This document shows, piece after piece, positions 7,359 through 16,370 of a DNA stretch of 23,353 nt. The DNA comes from Nanobdellota archaeon (GTDB lineage Archaea; Nanobdellota; Nanobdellia; Woesearchaeales; GW2011-AR15). The notes below the pieces were generated by a model. That model saw nothing but the letters and a program-made list of their open reading frames with translations. It had not been told where the DNA came from and made no database searches. The translations under genes were made by a program, and so were the position numbers. Numbering within the stretch: position 1 is the first letter of the stretch; each line of letters opens with the position of its first letter. The stretch spans positions 1 through 23,353 of the forward strand of contig JAHIYL010000254.1 of assembly GCA_018815145.1 (NCBI GenBank). The letters run 5' to 3'.

Positions 7359-9110
7359 ATGGTGCAGAAATTCAAAAAAATTATTGTTATAGGTATAGAT
7401 GGGATGGATTTTTACCTGACCCAGAGACTATTGTTACAAGGACATCTTCCAAACTTCCTGAGACTTATGAAAAATGGATCTTTTCATATGTTAGAGAGCA
7501 GCATACCACCTTACAGTTACGTAGCTTGGGCTGCCATTGCGGCAGGGGCTAATCCTGGAAGTACAGGCATATTTGATGTGATATCCAGAGATGCCAAAAC
7601 TTATAAAATATATTCAGACATAGAAAAATCCAAGTTCACTGTGCCATATAAGCCAAAGCCATTCTGGGCAATTACGTCTGAGCATAATGTACCTACAACA
7701 GTAATCAGATGGCCGGGGATATATCCTCCTGAGAAGGTAAGCGGAAAAATGCTATGCGGGCTCGGTGTCCCTGATATGCGCGGATTTCATGCAGGGTACA
7801 CTTTTTACTCAGAAGAAAGTGAAGAATTCCCTTCCAAGGCACCGAACAGGGTAATCTGTGTTGTCAGGAAAGGAAACCAAATCAATACAGATATTATTGG
7901 TCCGTCAGAAATAGACAATGGAGCTATCATAGACATAAAGGCGCGTATGGTAATCGCAATCAACTCAAAAATAAGTATATCTGTGGATGGAAAGGATTAT
8001 CTTGTGCATCAAGAAGAATGGAGTGATTTCATTAAGGTCAGTTTTTCAGTAGATGCCAGTATAGTTACAGGAATATTCAAAGCATATGTCATTGACACAG
8101 ATCCATTCAAGATGTATATCACTGCCATACATATTGACCCTGAAAGTCCAAGTATGCCTATATCTTATCCAGACAAATACTCTATTGAGCTTGCCAAAAA
8201 AATCGGTTTTTTTCATACAATGGGATTTCCTGAAGAGGCTGACGGATTTACTGACAATAGACTGTCAGAGAAATCATTTCTGGAACAGATATATCAGATT
8301 GAAAATGAGAGAAAAAAAATATTTTTTAAGGAATTTCATGAGTTTGAAAATAATGAGACAGGATTGCTGGCGTTTGTATTTGATTCCTCTGACAGGCTTC
8401 AGCACATATTCTGGGAAAAAGGGGAAAACAACAATAAGATTGCTGAATATTATATGAAGAAAGATGACTTCCTAGGCAGGCTGCTTGACAAGATTGATGC
8501 TAACACACTCTTACTTATTGTTTCAGACCATGGTTTCACTTTTGCTGAAAAGAGAGTATCACTTAATACGTGGCTGAGAGATTCAGGCTACCTGGCCACT
8601 AACGGAAATTCAATAAAAGATATAGACTGGAGTAGGACCAAGGCATATTCAGTTGGACTTTTTGGAATTTATATCAATTTGGAAGGAAGAGAGAAAAGAG
8701 GTATTGTCAAAGACAATGATAAGGATAAATTAATCGATGAAATAATCTCAGGACTGAAGACACTTAGAGATCCTGAAAACAATGGGAAGCCAGTATATGA
8801 GGTGTACAGAAAAGAAGAAATATATTCAGGCAGGAATACAATTTTGGCTCCTGACATGGTTGTTGGTTTTAGCAATGGTTATCAGCATGCTCCTGAAAGT
8901 GCGATGGGAGGAGCAGGAGGACCATTGTTTGATAAAGGTATAACCTGGCGTGGAACGCACCTGACAGATCGTGTGTTTGTTCCAGGAGTATTGTTTTCAA
9001 ACATAAAATTTAAGAATAATGTTTGTCAGAACGATATTGCGCCGACAATACTTGACTCATTTGGTATACCTGTACCTGAAAGCATGGAGGGTAAAAGCCT
9101 TTTAAAATGA
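7359..9110 (+). CDS. Alkaline-phosphatase-superfamily type I phosphodiesterase/nucleotide pyrophosphatase
   Basis: A 583-residue metal-dependent phosphohydrolase with no signal peptide visible, so probably cytoplasmic. The two-metal site of the superfamily can be read: D14 (IGIDGMD), S53 in PPYSYVAWAAIAAG as the likely nucleophile (threonine in many relatives), D345 and H349 (FDSSDRLQH), D390 and H391 (SDHGF), and H534 (RGTH). The closing APTILDSFGIPVPESMEGKSLL is typical of the family. An insertion of about 200 residues between S53 and D345 holds the specificity-determining part. Its stop overlaps the next start in an ATGA, so it is translated together with the CysD-like protein. A role in hydrolysing an adenylylated intermediate such as APS or PAP, or another phosphodiester, is conceivable from this coupling but unproven. 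Confidence 0.83.
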   Translation: MVQKFKKIIVIGIDGMDFYLTQRLLLQGHLPNFLRLMKNGSFHMLESSIPPYSYVAWAAIAAGANPGSTGIFDVISRDAKTYKIYSDIEKSKFTVPYKPKPFWAITSEHNVPTTVIRWPGIYPPEKVSGKMLCGLGVPDMRGFHAGYTFYSEESEEFPSKAPNRVICVVRKGNQINTDIIGPSEIDNGAIIDIKARMVIAINSKISISVDGKDYLVHQEEWSDFIKVSFSVDASIVTGIFKAYVIDTDPFKMYITAIHIDPESPSMPISYPDKYSIELAKKIGFFHTMGFPEEADGFTDNRLSEKSFLEQIYQIENERKKIFFKEFHEFENNETGLLAFVFDSSDRLQHIFWEKGENNNKIAEYYMKKDDFLGRLLDKIDANTLLLIVSDHGFTFAEKRVSLNTWLRDSGYLATNGNSIKDIDWSRTKAYSVGLFGIYINLEGREKRGIVKDNDKDKLIDEIISGLKTLRDPENNGKPVYEVYRKEEIYSGRNTILAPDMVVGFSNGYQHAPESAMGGAGGPLFDKGITWRGTHLTDRVFVPGVLFSNIKFKNNVCQNDIAPTILDSFGIPVPESMEGKSLLK

Positions 9111-9955
9111 CAAGAAAGGATCTTGAGAACAAGAGCATCTTTATTATCAGGGAAGCATATTCCAAATATAAGAATCCTGCGCTTCTTTGGAGCATGGGAA
9201 AGGATTCAACAATTCTACTCTATCTATGCAGAAAGGCATTTTTTGGAAAGATCCCTTTCAAAGTTGTTCATATTGATACAGGATATAAATTCAAGGAAAT
9301 ATATGATTTCCGGGACAAGTATGCCAATGCCTGGAATCTTGATATTGCAGTTGTTAAAAATACAGATGCTTTTAGGTCAGGAATAGTGCCTGATAATGGT
9401 AAATTCATATGCTGCAATGCAAGAAAGACAGATGCTTTGAAACAAGCTGTAAACCAGTATGGATTTGATTCGCTCCTTGTAGGGATAAGGAGGGATGAAC
9501 ATGGAATACGAGGAAAAGAAAGGTATTTTTCACCAAGAGACAATAATCTCAACTGGGATTTGGTCAAGCGAAATGACAGAAATGGAAGTGACACAGATAT
9601 CATTTCTATGCAGGATGCAGAGTTTTCAGGCTGGAATCTTTTTGCGACAGACTTTGGAGCAAAAACGAATCATGTGAGAGTACATCCAATTCTACACTGG
9701 AGTGAGCTAGATATCTGGGCATACATAAAAGAGGAGCAAATTCCTGTTGTAGAGCTTTATTTTGCCAAAAATGGGAAGAGATATAGGAGCATTGGCTGTG
9801 AATGCTGCTGTACTCCTGTTGTGTCTGATGCAGATAACATAGATAAGATAATAAATGAACTTAGAACATCAAAAGAGAATGAGAGAGATGGTCGAAACCA
9901 GGACAAGGAGGATGAATATAACATGCAAAAATTAAGGAGCATTGGTTATCTATAG
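9107..9955 (+). CDS. CysD-like ATP sulfurylase small subunit (PP-loop ATP pyrophosphatase)
   Basis: A 282-residue member of the PAPS-reductase/CysD PP-loop family. CysD activates sulfate with ATP to APS together with the GTPase CysN. Visible marks: PP-loop SMGKDST (29-35), HIDTGYKF (55-62), FRDKYA (68-73), CC...KTDALKQA (102-114), GIRRDEHGIRGKERYFSPRD (126-145), HPILHWSELDIWAYIKEEQI (193-212) and VELYFA. These follow the CysD order closely. Differences: the region after RYRSIGC reads C231-E-C-C-C235-TPVV instead of the usual CYPLTGA. No CysN is present in the window. Translation is coupled to the phosphodiesterase by a 4-base overlap. It may make APS or another adenylylated compound, perhaps for sulfur transfer or sulfation; the true substrate is uncertain. 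Confidence 0.77.
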   Translation: MTRKDLENKSIFIIREAYSKYKNPALLWSMGKDSTILLYLCRKAFFGKIPFKVVHIDTGYKFKEIYDFRDKYANAWNLDIAVVKNTDAFRSGIVPDNGKFICCNARKTDALKQAVNQYGFDSLLVGIRRDEHGIRGKERYFSPRDNNLNWDLVKRNDRNGSDTDIISMQDAEFSGWNLFATDFGAKTNHVRVHPILHWSELDIWAYIKEEQIPVVELYFAKNGKRYRSIGCECCCTPVVSDADNIDKIINELRTSKENERDGRNQDKEDEYNMQKLRSIGYL

Positions 9956-9964
9956 ATTTAAGTA

Positions 9965-10522
9965 TCAGATATATTCTGTGCATGTCATGTCAATCTTTGG
10001 ATTTATAAGCCCTTCTCCACCAGTGAATAGCAGAGTCAGATAATGATATTCACCTGTTTCATCACTGTCAATTCCTGCAAGCATGTAATAGGAATTGCCT
10101 GATTTTGATGTCACACATTTTTTGTTGAAATCAGAAAAGTCTTTAGAAAATGATTTTGAATTTATTTGGTAGAAGCAAAATTGAAATGTGTCTATGTCAT
10201 TATAATAGTAGGCGCTGATCATTTCGTTGTTTAATGTTGAGACTGTCCTTGTCCTAACACTATTCCCAAGATTGCCAATATTACTGATATCATCTACCTC
10301 TTTTTCAAATGCATTATAATCAGAGATTAATATCTCTTCTTTTGTCAGAGCATCTCTAAGTGTCTCATAGCAATCCTGTTCAAGGACGAAATCATTTTCA
10401 GATGATCCTTTGAGCAATGTATATGCTGTGATTGTCAATACAAATAATGCTATAACAAGCGGAATCAGCCAGTTTTTATTGTTTTTTTTACGTTTATTTT
10501 CAATGTTTTCTACTTTTTTCAT
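9965..10522 (-). CDS. Single-pass membrane-anchored protein of unknown function
   Basis: I do not recognise this protein. From the ATG at 10522 it has 185 residues: a basic N-terminus with KRKKNNKNW, one membrane helix at about 18-37 (WLIPLVIALFVLTITAYTLL), then a mostly polar domain with four cysteines (C51, C116, C136, C181) that could pair outside the cell. The lysine-rich start predicts the C-terminal domain outside. I rejected a start 28 codons further upstream because those residues are low-complexity Ile/Lys/Asn and fall in the promoter-like intergenic region. It is convergent with the CysD-like gene (9 bases between stops) and divergent from the rSAM operon at 10700. Confidence 0.65.
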   Translation of the reverse strand: MKKVENIENKRKKNNKNWLIPLVIALFVLTITAYTLLKGSSENDFVLEQDCYETLRDALTKEEILISDYNAFEKEVDDISNIGNLGNSVRTRTVSTLNNEMISAYYYNDIDTFQFCFYQINSKSFSKDFSDFNKKCVTSKSGNSYYMLAGIDSDETGEYHYLTLLFTGGEGLINPKIDMTCTEYI

Positions 10523-10656
10523 TGTTTTTTTCAGCAATATATTATAATGTATTGCTTTATTGTTTATAATTATTTTTTTAGTGTTTAATAAGTGTATCGT
10601 ATTCACATTTAAAGTTTTTTTGTCTTTTTGTAGTAATCATTATATACTTTTTTTTT

Positions 10657-10677
10657 AAAAAGATTTATAATCTTTTT
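10657..10677. promoter_or_regulatory. 21-base inverted repeat with TATA-like core in a divergent intergenic region
   Basis: AAAAAGATT (10657-10665) and AATCTTTTT (10669-10677) form perfect 9-base arms around TAT, giving the TATA-like string TTTATAATC in the middle. It lies 23 bases upstream of the rSAM start at 10700, so it may be both the TATA element and an operator for the 10700-15466 operon; the 177-base gap (10523-10699) must also hold the promoter of the minus-strand gene. The symmetry is directly visible; the function is inferred. Confidence 0.45.
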
Positions 10678-10699
10678 AATTTTATAATGAAATGGGGAG

Positions 10700-11560
10700 A
10701 TGATTATATACAATATATTGGATGTTGGAGCAAAATGCAGCAATAATTGTAGACTTTGCAGATATAGATATGGCAATAAAAAATCATTTGATGAGATAAA
10801 AGAGATTATAGGCTCTTTCTCTTCAAAGGATAATCTGAAGATCATGGGTGGTGAACCAGCGCTCAGAAAAGATATAATAGATATAGTGGAATATGCAAAA
10901 AAACAGGGATTCAAGCGGATTATGCTACATACAAACGGCAAGATGCTAAGTTATGAAAACTTCACTTCAAAAGTTACTAAAGCAGGAGCTTATCTGTTTG
11001 AGATCAAGCTTTTTGGCCCTAACAAAGAGATGAATGACCGGATCTGCGAAGCAGAAAGCTTTGAGCATACTTTAAAAGGTGTTGAAGTTCTGAGGAAAAT
11101 CCATAATCTTAATGAAATGTCAAAAACAGCGTTTATCGATATCATTGTGCCAATCTATAAGGAAAATTTTGAGCATTTGCACAACATTGTAGCCGTGTTG
11201 GAGCCACATAATATTGACAGGTTCACTTTTGTTCTGACAGACACTGAGATATTGATGAGTCAGGTTGTTGGCCAACTTAAGAATGCCATTGATTCAGCAA
11301 TTGAATCCAAGATTTGGCCTTTTTCTGAAGGAGTCCCGCTTTGCATGATGCAGGGATACGAATACCATATATCTGAAATATACTATCCTGCATCAAGAAA
11401 AATGACCAAAATCAGTGTGTGTAAAAAATGCATTTATTCACCTGTATGTGAAGGAGTAGATGAAGAGTATCTGAAGAAGAATGGCCAGGAGGAATTCAGT
11501 GCAGTCAAAGAAAGCAGGCATGTCAAGGACATTCTCAATCTAAAAAATGAAAAGACCTAG
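10700..11560 (+). CDS. Small radical SAM protein with C-terminal CxxC...C motif
   Basis: A 286-residue rSAM enzyme of unknown substrate. The rSAM motif comes almost at the N-terminus: C13-x3-C17-x2-C20 (CSNNCRLC), with MGGEP at 49-53 and HTNG at 77-80. The C-terminal part carries GVPLCMMQGYEYHISEIYYP (211-230) and then C241-x2-C244-x5-C250-EGVDEEYLKKNGQEEF, a probable auxiliary cluster site. The same two signatures recur in the rSAM gene at 19319 and in both rSAM halves of the 974-residue fusion, so these four modules form one subfamily. They recall HxsC of His-Xaa-Ser systems in the sequence 'SF..T..G...L' after the barrel centre. The stop overlaps the next gene by 14 bases. GGGGAG directly abuts the ATG, too close for a normal ribosome binding site, so the mRNA may be leaderless. 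Confidence 0.75.
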   Translation: MIIYNILDVGAKCSNNCRLCRYRYGNKKSFDEIKEIIGSFSSKDNLKIMGGEPALRKDIIDIVEYAKKQGFKRIMLHTNGKMLSYENFTSKVTKAGAYLFEIKLFGPNKEMNDRICEAESFEHTLKGVEVLRKIHNLNEMSKTAFIDIIVPIYKENFEHLHNIVAVLEPHNIDRFTFVLTDTEILMSQVVGQLKNAIDSAIESKIWPFSEGVPLCMMQGYEYHISEIYYPASRKMTKISVCKKCIYSPVCEGVDEEYLKKNGQEEFSAVKESRHVKDILNLKNEKT

Positions 11561-12824
11561 AATACTACTGATTGCGCTGAATGACCCTGATAATTTTACA
11601 TATTCCCTGTCACTTGGATACATACAATCCTATATGCAGAAACATAAAAAAATAACGGATTCTTCTGATGTCAGGATAATCAACTTCAATATAAGAGAAA
11701 AAGGTATTGAATTTATGCTTCATGAAATTATCGCTGAAAAACCAGATGTGATCGGTTTTTCATGTTACACATGGAATATAAGTACAGTGCTTCTGATTTG
11801 TGAGGCTGTCAAGAAGGACTTAGCAGATTTACTGATCATATTAGGTGGTCCTGAAGTATCAGAACTATCTTCTGAATATCTCAAATTGTCTGATAATATC
11901 GATATTATTGTAAGAGGAGAAGGAGAAGCTACTTTTGTTGAAATATTATCCAGATACATAAATGAAAATATGCAACTGGAACGGATTTTAGGAATATCAT
12001 ATAGAATCAATGGCAAAATTTATCACAATGAAAAAAGACCATTATTAGATCTTAATGAGATTCCTTCGCCGTATCTGAACGGGATTATTGATCCAGCAGA
12101 GATTTCTCCTGCAGGGTATATTGAATTTTGCAGAGGATGCAAATTTTCATGCGATTATTGCTATGAAGGGAATCGGTTCGATTACCAAAGATATTTTTCC
12201 TTGGAAAGAGTTAAGGCGGAACTACAGTATATGAAGAAACATAACATAAAGACGGTTGCTATTATTGATGCTACCATGAATTCTGATACCAATAAATTCA
12301 GGAATGTTTGCAAAATGATGTCAGAAATCAATCTGCAGAATAAAATCAACATTTCAGTTGAGCTGAAGGCGGAGCTGCTCGAAGACCAGATGTTCGATTA
12401 TATGAAATCTTCGGGAATTTCAATGGCAGGCATAGGATTGCAGAGCTCTGATAATATCTCGAATGAAAATATTGGCAGGTATTTTGACAGACAGAAATTT
12501 GAAAAAGGAATTTCAATACTTAATAAGGCAAAAATCAAGCCTTATATTGATTTGATATGCGGTCTTCCTGGAGATAATTTTTTTAAATTTATTGCAACCT
12601 ATAAATTTGCGATCAATATTCGCCCATATGCCATCTTATTTTTCAATCTGAACATACTTCAAGGAACAAGACTAAATCAAAATAAGGATAGATTCGCTTT
12701 GGTTTACAATAATGAACCACCATATGAGGTCATCAGTAATTATTCTTTTCCGGCTGAAGAAGTCAATTTGGCAAAAATAATCTCGAAAACACTAAAAATG
12801 GAATACAATACCAGAATGAGTTAG
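11547..12824 (+). CDS. Cobalamin-binding-type radical SAM protein, tandem copy 1
   Basis: A 425-residue class B-type radical SAM protein. The N-terminal Rossmann-like domain (about 1-135) resembles B12-binding domains: RILLIALN, then KPDVIGFSCYTWN (65-77) and ILGGPEVSE (98-106), then DIIVRGEGEATFVE. The usual cobalamin-ligand motif DxHxxG is not visible, as in many rSAM members of this type. The rSAM motif is FCRGC198-KFS-C202-DY-C205. Further marks are LGLQS-type GIGLQSSD, FDRQKFEKG and CGLPGDN. The C-terminus (EPPYEVISNYSFPAEEVNLA) resembles the DUF4080 tail of B12-rSAM proteins. It overlaps the upstream rSAM gene by 14 bases and lies five bases before copy 2. Chemistry could be methylation or another cobalamin-dependent step; the substrate is unknown. 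Confidence 0.78.
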   Translation: MKRPRILLIALNDPDNFTYSLSLGYIQSYMQKHKKITDSSDVRIINFNIREKGIEFMLHEIIAEKPDVIGFSCYTWNISTVLLICEAVKKDLADLLIILGGPEVSELSSEYLKLSDNIDIIVRGEGEATFVEILSRYINENMQLERILGISYRINGKIYHNEKRPLLDLNEIPSPYLNGIIDPAEISPAGYIEFCRGCKFSCDYCYEGNRFDYQRYFSLERVKAELQYMKKHNIKTVAIIDATMNSDTNKFRNVCKMMSEINLQNKINISVELKAELLEDQMFDYMKSSGISMAGIGLQSSDNISNENIGRYFDRQKFEKGISILNKAKIKPYIDLICGLPGDNFFKFIATYKFAINIRPYAILFFNLNILQGTRLNQNKDRFALVYNNEPPYEVISNYSFPAEEVNLAKIISKTLKMEYNTRMS

Positions 12825-12829
12825 AAAGA

Positions 12830-14119
12830 ATGATAAAAGAAGGAAAACTAAAAATCGTGTTGGTATCATTGAACATAAGAGAAAACTATTCATTGGCGCT
12901 TGGTTTCTTGAAAGCCTATTTAGAAAAAGATATGGAATTGAGAGAAAGAGTGGAGACAATCATACTGAATTTTGATTTGAGGCAGACAAGAAATATAACC
13001 ATATCTGAAAAAATCAGTGAATTAAAGCCTGAGATAGTCGGATTCTCTGCTTATACCTGGAATATCAATCAAATAATGTTTATTTCAAAGGAACTGAAGA
13101 ATGTTGACCCATCGCTTAATATTGTATTGGGCGGGCCAGATTCTTCTCCAATTGCTGAAGAGATTTTGAATTTTAGTGAGCAAATAGATATCATTGTAAG
13201 AGGGGAAGGAGAATTGACTTTTTATGAGCTGGTCAAAAGCTATTCCAAAAGAAAATTAGATCTTCAAAAAATTCTTGGAATTACATTCAGGGATGGTGTG
13301 TCTAATAAAGTCATATCCAATGGCAATCAAAGACTTATTAGTGACCTGGATGAGATTCCATCCCCCTATCTCAATGGATATATTGATGTCAAGAATATGG
13401 AACCAATAGCTAATGTTGAGACTTTCAGAGGATGTGTTTTCAAGTGTATCTACTGTTTTGAGAACAAAGACTATGGCTGCATCCGCTTCTTTTCGTCAGA
13501 AAGAATAAGAGATGAACTGGAATATCTAAAACAAAATGATGTGTATAAAGTATACTTGGCCAATTCTACATTCAATGCAGATAAAAAAAAGATGAGAGAG
13601 GTGTGTGAATGCATATCCAAAGTCAATTCTGATTATAAGATGTATATTATTGTTGAACTAAAGGCAGAGCTGGTTGATGAAGAGGTCTGTAAATCGTTAA
13701 AAATCGGACATATATCAGAAGGTGGTTTAGGTTTGCAGTCTGTTGATGAAAAGACAAATCAGAATATTAGACGTTGGTTCGATCGTGATAAATTTGAGAA
13801 AGGAGTAAGGCTATTGTCTGAAAACAGGATAAATTACCAGATCCATATAATCATTGGGCTGCCTGGTGATAATTATTTCAGATTCATAAGGACACTGAAG
13901 TTTGCATTACATCAAGGACCATACCAAATATTTCCGTTCCTGCTTAGTGTTTTGCCTGGTGCAGAAATAAGAGGCTTAACTGAAAAGTTTGAAATCAGAT
14001 ATGATAGGAATGCTCCTTACGAAATCATCAGCAGTTATTCATTCAGTGAAAAGGAAATCAAAATTGCCCAATTGTGTTCAAAAAGCATTTTAAAAGAATA
14101 TGCATCTGTTATCAGATAG
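12830..14119 (+). CDS. Cobalamin-binding-type radical SAM protein, tandem copy 2
   Basis: A 429-residue paralogue of the genes on both sides. Shared blocks are IVGFSAYTWNIN (69-80), IVLGGPDSS (98-106), DIIVRGEGELTFYE, DEIPSPYLNGYID, and ETFRGC202-VFK-C206-IY-C209-F. Later come VELKAELVDEEV, GLGLQSVDEKTNQNIRRWFDR, IIGLPGDNYFRF and the DUF4080-like ending APYEIISSYSFSEKEIKIAQ. It differs from its neighbours in CF rather than CYEG after the rSAM motif, and in Ala for Cys in FSxY. It begins five bases after copy 1, so the two are certainly in one transcript. Confidence 0.78.
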   Translation: MIKEGKLKIVLVSLNIRENYSLALGFLKAYLEKDMELRERVETIILNFDLRQTRNITISEKISELKPEIVGFSAYTWNINQIMFISKELKNVDPSLNIVLGGPDSSPIAEEILNFSEQIDIIVRGEGELTFYELVKSYSKRKLDLQKILGITFRDGVSNKVISNGNQRLISDLDEIPSPYLNGYIDVKNMEPIANVETFRGCVFKCIYCFENKDYGCIRFFSSERIRDELEYLKQNDVYKVYLANSTFNADKKKMREVCECISKVNSDYKMYIIVELKAELVDEEVCKSLKIGHISEGGLGLQSVDEKTNQNIRRWFDRDKFEKGVRLLSENRINYQIHIIIGLPGDNYFRFIRTLKFALHQGPYQIFPFLLSVLPGAEIRGLTEKFEIRYDRNAPYEIISSYSFSEKEIKIAQLCSKSILKEYASVIR

Positions 14120-14188
14120 GATATACAAAAATATTCTTTTTAGGGAATAACAGGCAAAAGAATAGGAAAAATACATTAGGTTTATAAA

Positions 14189-15466
14189 ATGAAAAAAATA
14201 ATGCTTGTAGCAATCAATCAACCAAAAAGATATGCTTTTTGCCTTGCTCTTGGATACCTGAAATCATATCTTGAAAATGACCCGTTTTTAAGATCAGCAT
14301 ATAGATGTGTAATTGGTAATTACAGCATTGAAGAATTTGAAGAAGATGACATAATTGATGACATTGCAAAAGAACAATATGATATCATAGGATTCTCATG
14401 CTACTCATTGAATGTAACCTTGAATCTGAGGATAGCTGAAAGACTAAAAAAACTCTGGCCTGAATGCCTGATTGTCCTGGGTGGGCCGGAAGTATCTGAA
14501 ATTTCAGAAAAGTATCTTGTAGACAATCCTTATGTTGATATAATTGCTAGAGGAGAAGGGGAAGTTACATTCAGTGAGATTGCCAGGAAGATTTTAGAAA
14601 AAGATCATGATTTTGCAGATGTTGAAGGGATTACGTACTGGAACAAAAATGAAATCAAAGTAAATAAGTCAAGGCAATTGCTTGATGACCTTGATAAGAT
14701 TCCTTCTCCTTATTTGAATGAGTCGATCCTCCTTGACAATCCAAAAAATATAGCATTGGTCGAGACTTTCAGAGGATGCAGGTTCAAATGCACTTATTGC
14801 TATGAAGGAAAGAATTTTCCCAAACTGCGGCATTTTTCAGTAGAGAGAATCATTGGAGATATTAAATATCTGATCAAAAAAGGAATAACTGAGATTTGGC
14901 TTATCAATTCAACATTCAATTATAATAAACCACTGTTGACCAGAATCTGCAAAAAAATATCTGAAGTCAATTCTGAAAAAAAGGCTAGACTGGTAGCAGA
15001 TTTGCGGGCAGAGTACATTGATTCAGAAGTAGTTGAGCTATTGAAATCAGCAAATGTTGTGATTGCTGAGATAGGTCTGCAGGCAGTGAACAAAGAGACT
15101 CTGGAAAATATCAAGCGTCCATTTGACAGAAATAAATTCATTGAAAATTTCAGACTTGTAGTTGACAATGGATTCAAAACATGCCTAGACGTCATTTGTG
15201 GTCTTCCAGGTGACAATTTTTTTAGATTTGCAAGGACAATGAAATTTGTGATTAATCAAAGACCTGTGAGTGTTTCCGGAGCATTTCTTGAAGTCCTGCC
15301 GGGAACAGAGATGAGAGAATCAAAAGAGAGATTTGACTTGGTGTATGACCCTCAGCCTAATTATGAAATCATCAGTAACTATTCCTTTTCAGCAGATGAA
15401 ATAAGAAGAGCCAAAATCTTCACAAAAAAAATTATTAGAGAATATCATTCAGTATGCATAGACTAA
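14189..15466 (+). CDS. Cobalamin-binding-type radical SAM protein, tandem copy 3
   Basis: A 425-residue paralogue. Blocks are IIGFSCYSLNVT (66-77), IVLGGPEVSE (95-104), DIIARGEGEVTFSE (118-130), DKIPSPYLNE and VETFRGC197-RFK-C201-TY-C204-YEGKNF. Later come GLQAVNKETLENIKRPFDRNKF, ICGLPGDNFFRFARTMKF and LPGTEMR, with a DUF4080-like end NYEIISNYSFSADEIRRAK. A gap of 69 bases separates it from copy 2, with GGTTTATAAA immediately before the ATG, so extra regulation is possible though no clear promoter stands out. It ends one base from the stop of the convergent minus-strand rSAM gene. All three copies keep the rSAM cysteines, which suggests that each is active with its own substrate or step. Confidence 0.78.
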   Translation: MKKIMLVAINQPKRYAFCLALGYLKSYLENDPFLRSAYRCVIGNYSIEEFEEDDIIDDIAKEQYDIIGFSCYSLNVTLNLRIAERLKKLWPECLIVLGGPEVSEISEKYLVDNPYVDIIARGEGEVTFSEIARKILEKDHDFADVEGITYWNKNEIKVNKSRQLLDDLDKIPSPYLNESILLDNPKNIALVETFRGCRFKCTYCYEGKNFPKLRHFSVERIIGDIKYLIKKGITEIWLINSTFNYNKPLLTRICKKISEVNSEKKARLVADLRAEYIDSEVVELLKSANVVIAEIGLQAVNKETLENIKRPFDRNKFIENFRLVVDNGFKTCLDVICGLPGDNFFRFARTMKFVINQRPVSVSGAFLEVLPGTEMRESKERFDLVYDPQPNYEIISNYSFSADEIRRAKIFTKKIIREYHSVCID

Positions 15467-15467
15467 A

Positions 15468-16370
15468 TCAAAGAAAATGTCTTTTCATCGCCTTTTGTGT
15501 TCTTTTTGGAATAATATCAACAAAATAAGGAGATTTATGTAATTTCTGGCAATATCTGCATATCTGCAGGACAGGTTTGTTTGTATTGCTTTTTCTCCTG
15601 ATTTCCTTATACAGAACGCTTTTCCATATCTTCTCAAAATCAATGTTTTTGATGTTGCCTAAATCAAACTTTCTTTTCATGTCATTGCAGCAGACAGATA
15701 TTGACCCATCTGAATTGAGCTTTGTGGAATAGTATAAAAAGCTGCACCTATATTTCCTGTTTGGATGCAAAATGTTTTTGTACTCTTTGCAGGTATTCTC
15801 ATATTTCGAGAAATCAGGACTGAATATTATTGCCTTTTTTAATAGGACATAGTCGCAGCCTAAGTCTTTGTTTGCATTGATCAATTCATTTATATTTTTT
15901 TCATTGTATGAGTTGATCAGGAATTGGAGGAAGGTCAGGCTTTTTTTGTCTTGGTCATTATTGTAATTTTTGATATTTTCTTTGATTCTTTTTAGGACAT
16001 TTTGTCCCTTGTGGGTTTTGTATGTTTCTTCATCTACAAAATCAAGGGAGAAAATTACAAAATCAGGAGAAATATCATTCAGGTTCATTATTCCATTTGT
16101 TGAAAGTATTGTCAGTATCCTTTTCTTTTTAGCATAATCTATCATCTTCTTAAAATCATTGTTCAGTGTTGGTTCTCCAAAACCACCAAAGAAAAGGAAG
16201 ATCAGTTGTGGATTTTGGTCAATGAACCTCATGAAGTCATCAAGCTTCAGGAATTCCTGTTTGAAGCTGGATCCTGTCTGAGAGACGATGCACAGGCTGC
16301 AGCTAAGGTTGCATAGCCTGGAGCATTCAATAATTGCAGAGTAAGGTTTGAATGCGGGTTTCTCTCTCAA
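15468..16370 (-). CDS. Radical SAM/SPASM protein, 5' end probably frameshifted
   Basis: From a TTG at 16370 it has 300 residues. The rSAM motif is C20-x3-C24-x2-C27 (CNLSCSLC) with GFGEP (63-67) and STNG (90-93). A short SPASM region has C209, C227/C228, C271 and C274 (VCCND...CRYC). Such short SPASM enzymes include peptide and sugar-chain modifiers, so the substrate is open. The TTG start is unconvincing: the same frame stays open upstream to 16493 and encodes about 41 residues typical of the N-terminus of this family (ending ...LEKSLLREKPAF), but contains no ATG, GTG or TTG start. An ATG at 16497 with AGGTGAT before it lies one base out of frame. A one-base indel in the T-run at 16487-16490 would join them, giving a gene of about 15468-16497. 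It is directly downstream of the GT-C-like gene. Confidence 0.75.
   Translation of the reverse strand: MREKPAFKPYSAIIECSRLCNLSCSLCIVSQTGSSFKQEFLKLDDFMRFIDQNPQLIFLFFGGFGEPTLNNDFKKMIDYAKKKRILTILSTNGIMNLNDISPDFVIFSLDFVDEETYKTHKGQNVLKRIKENIKNYNNDQDKKSLTFLQFLINSYNEKNINELINANKDLGCDYVLLKKAIIFSPDFSKYENTCKEYKNILHPNRKYRCSFLYYSTKLNSDGSISVCCNDMKRKFDLGNIKNIDFEKIWKSVLYKEIRRKSNTNKPVLQICRYCQKLHKSPYFVDIIPKRTQKAMKRHFL

Noticed and set aside
10523..10606. 28-codon N-terminal extension of the minus-strand membrane protein
   Set aside because: Low-complexity Ile/Lys/Asn residues in front of a natural basic N-terminus plus membrane helix; the region more likely holds the promoter.
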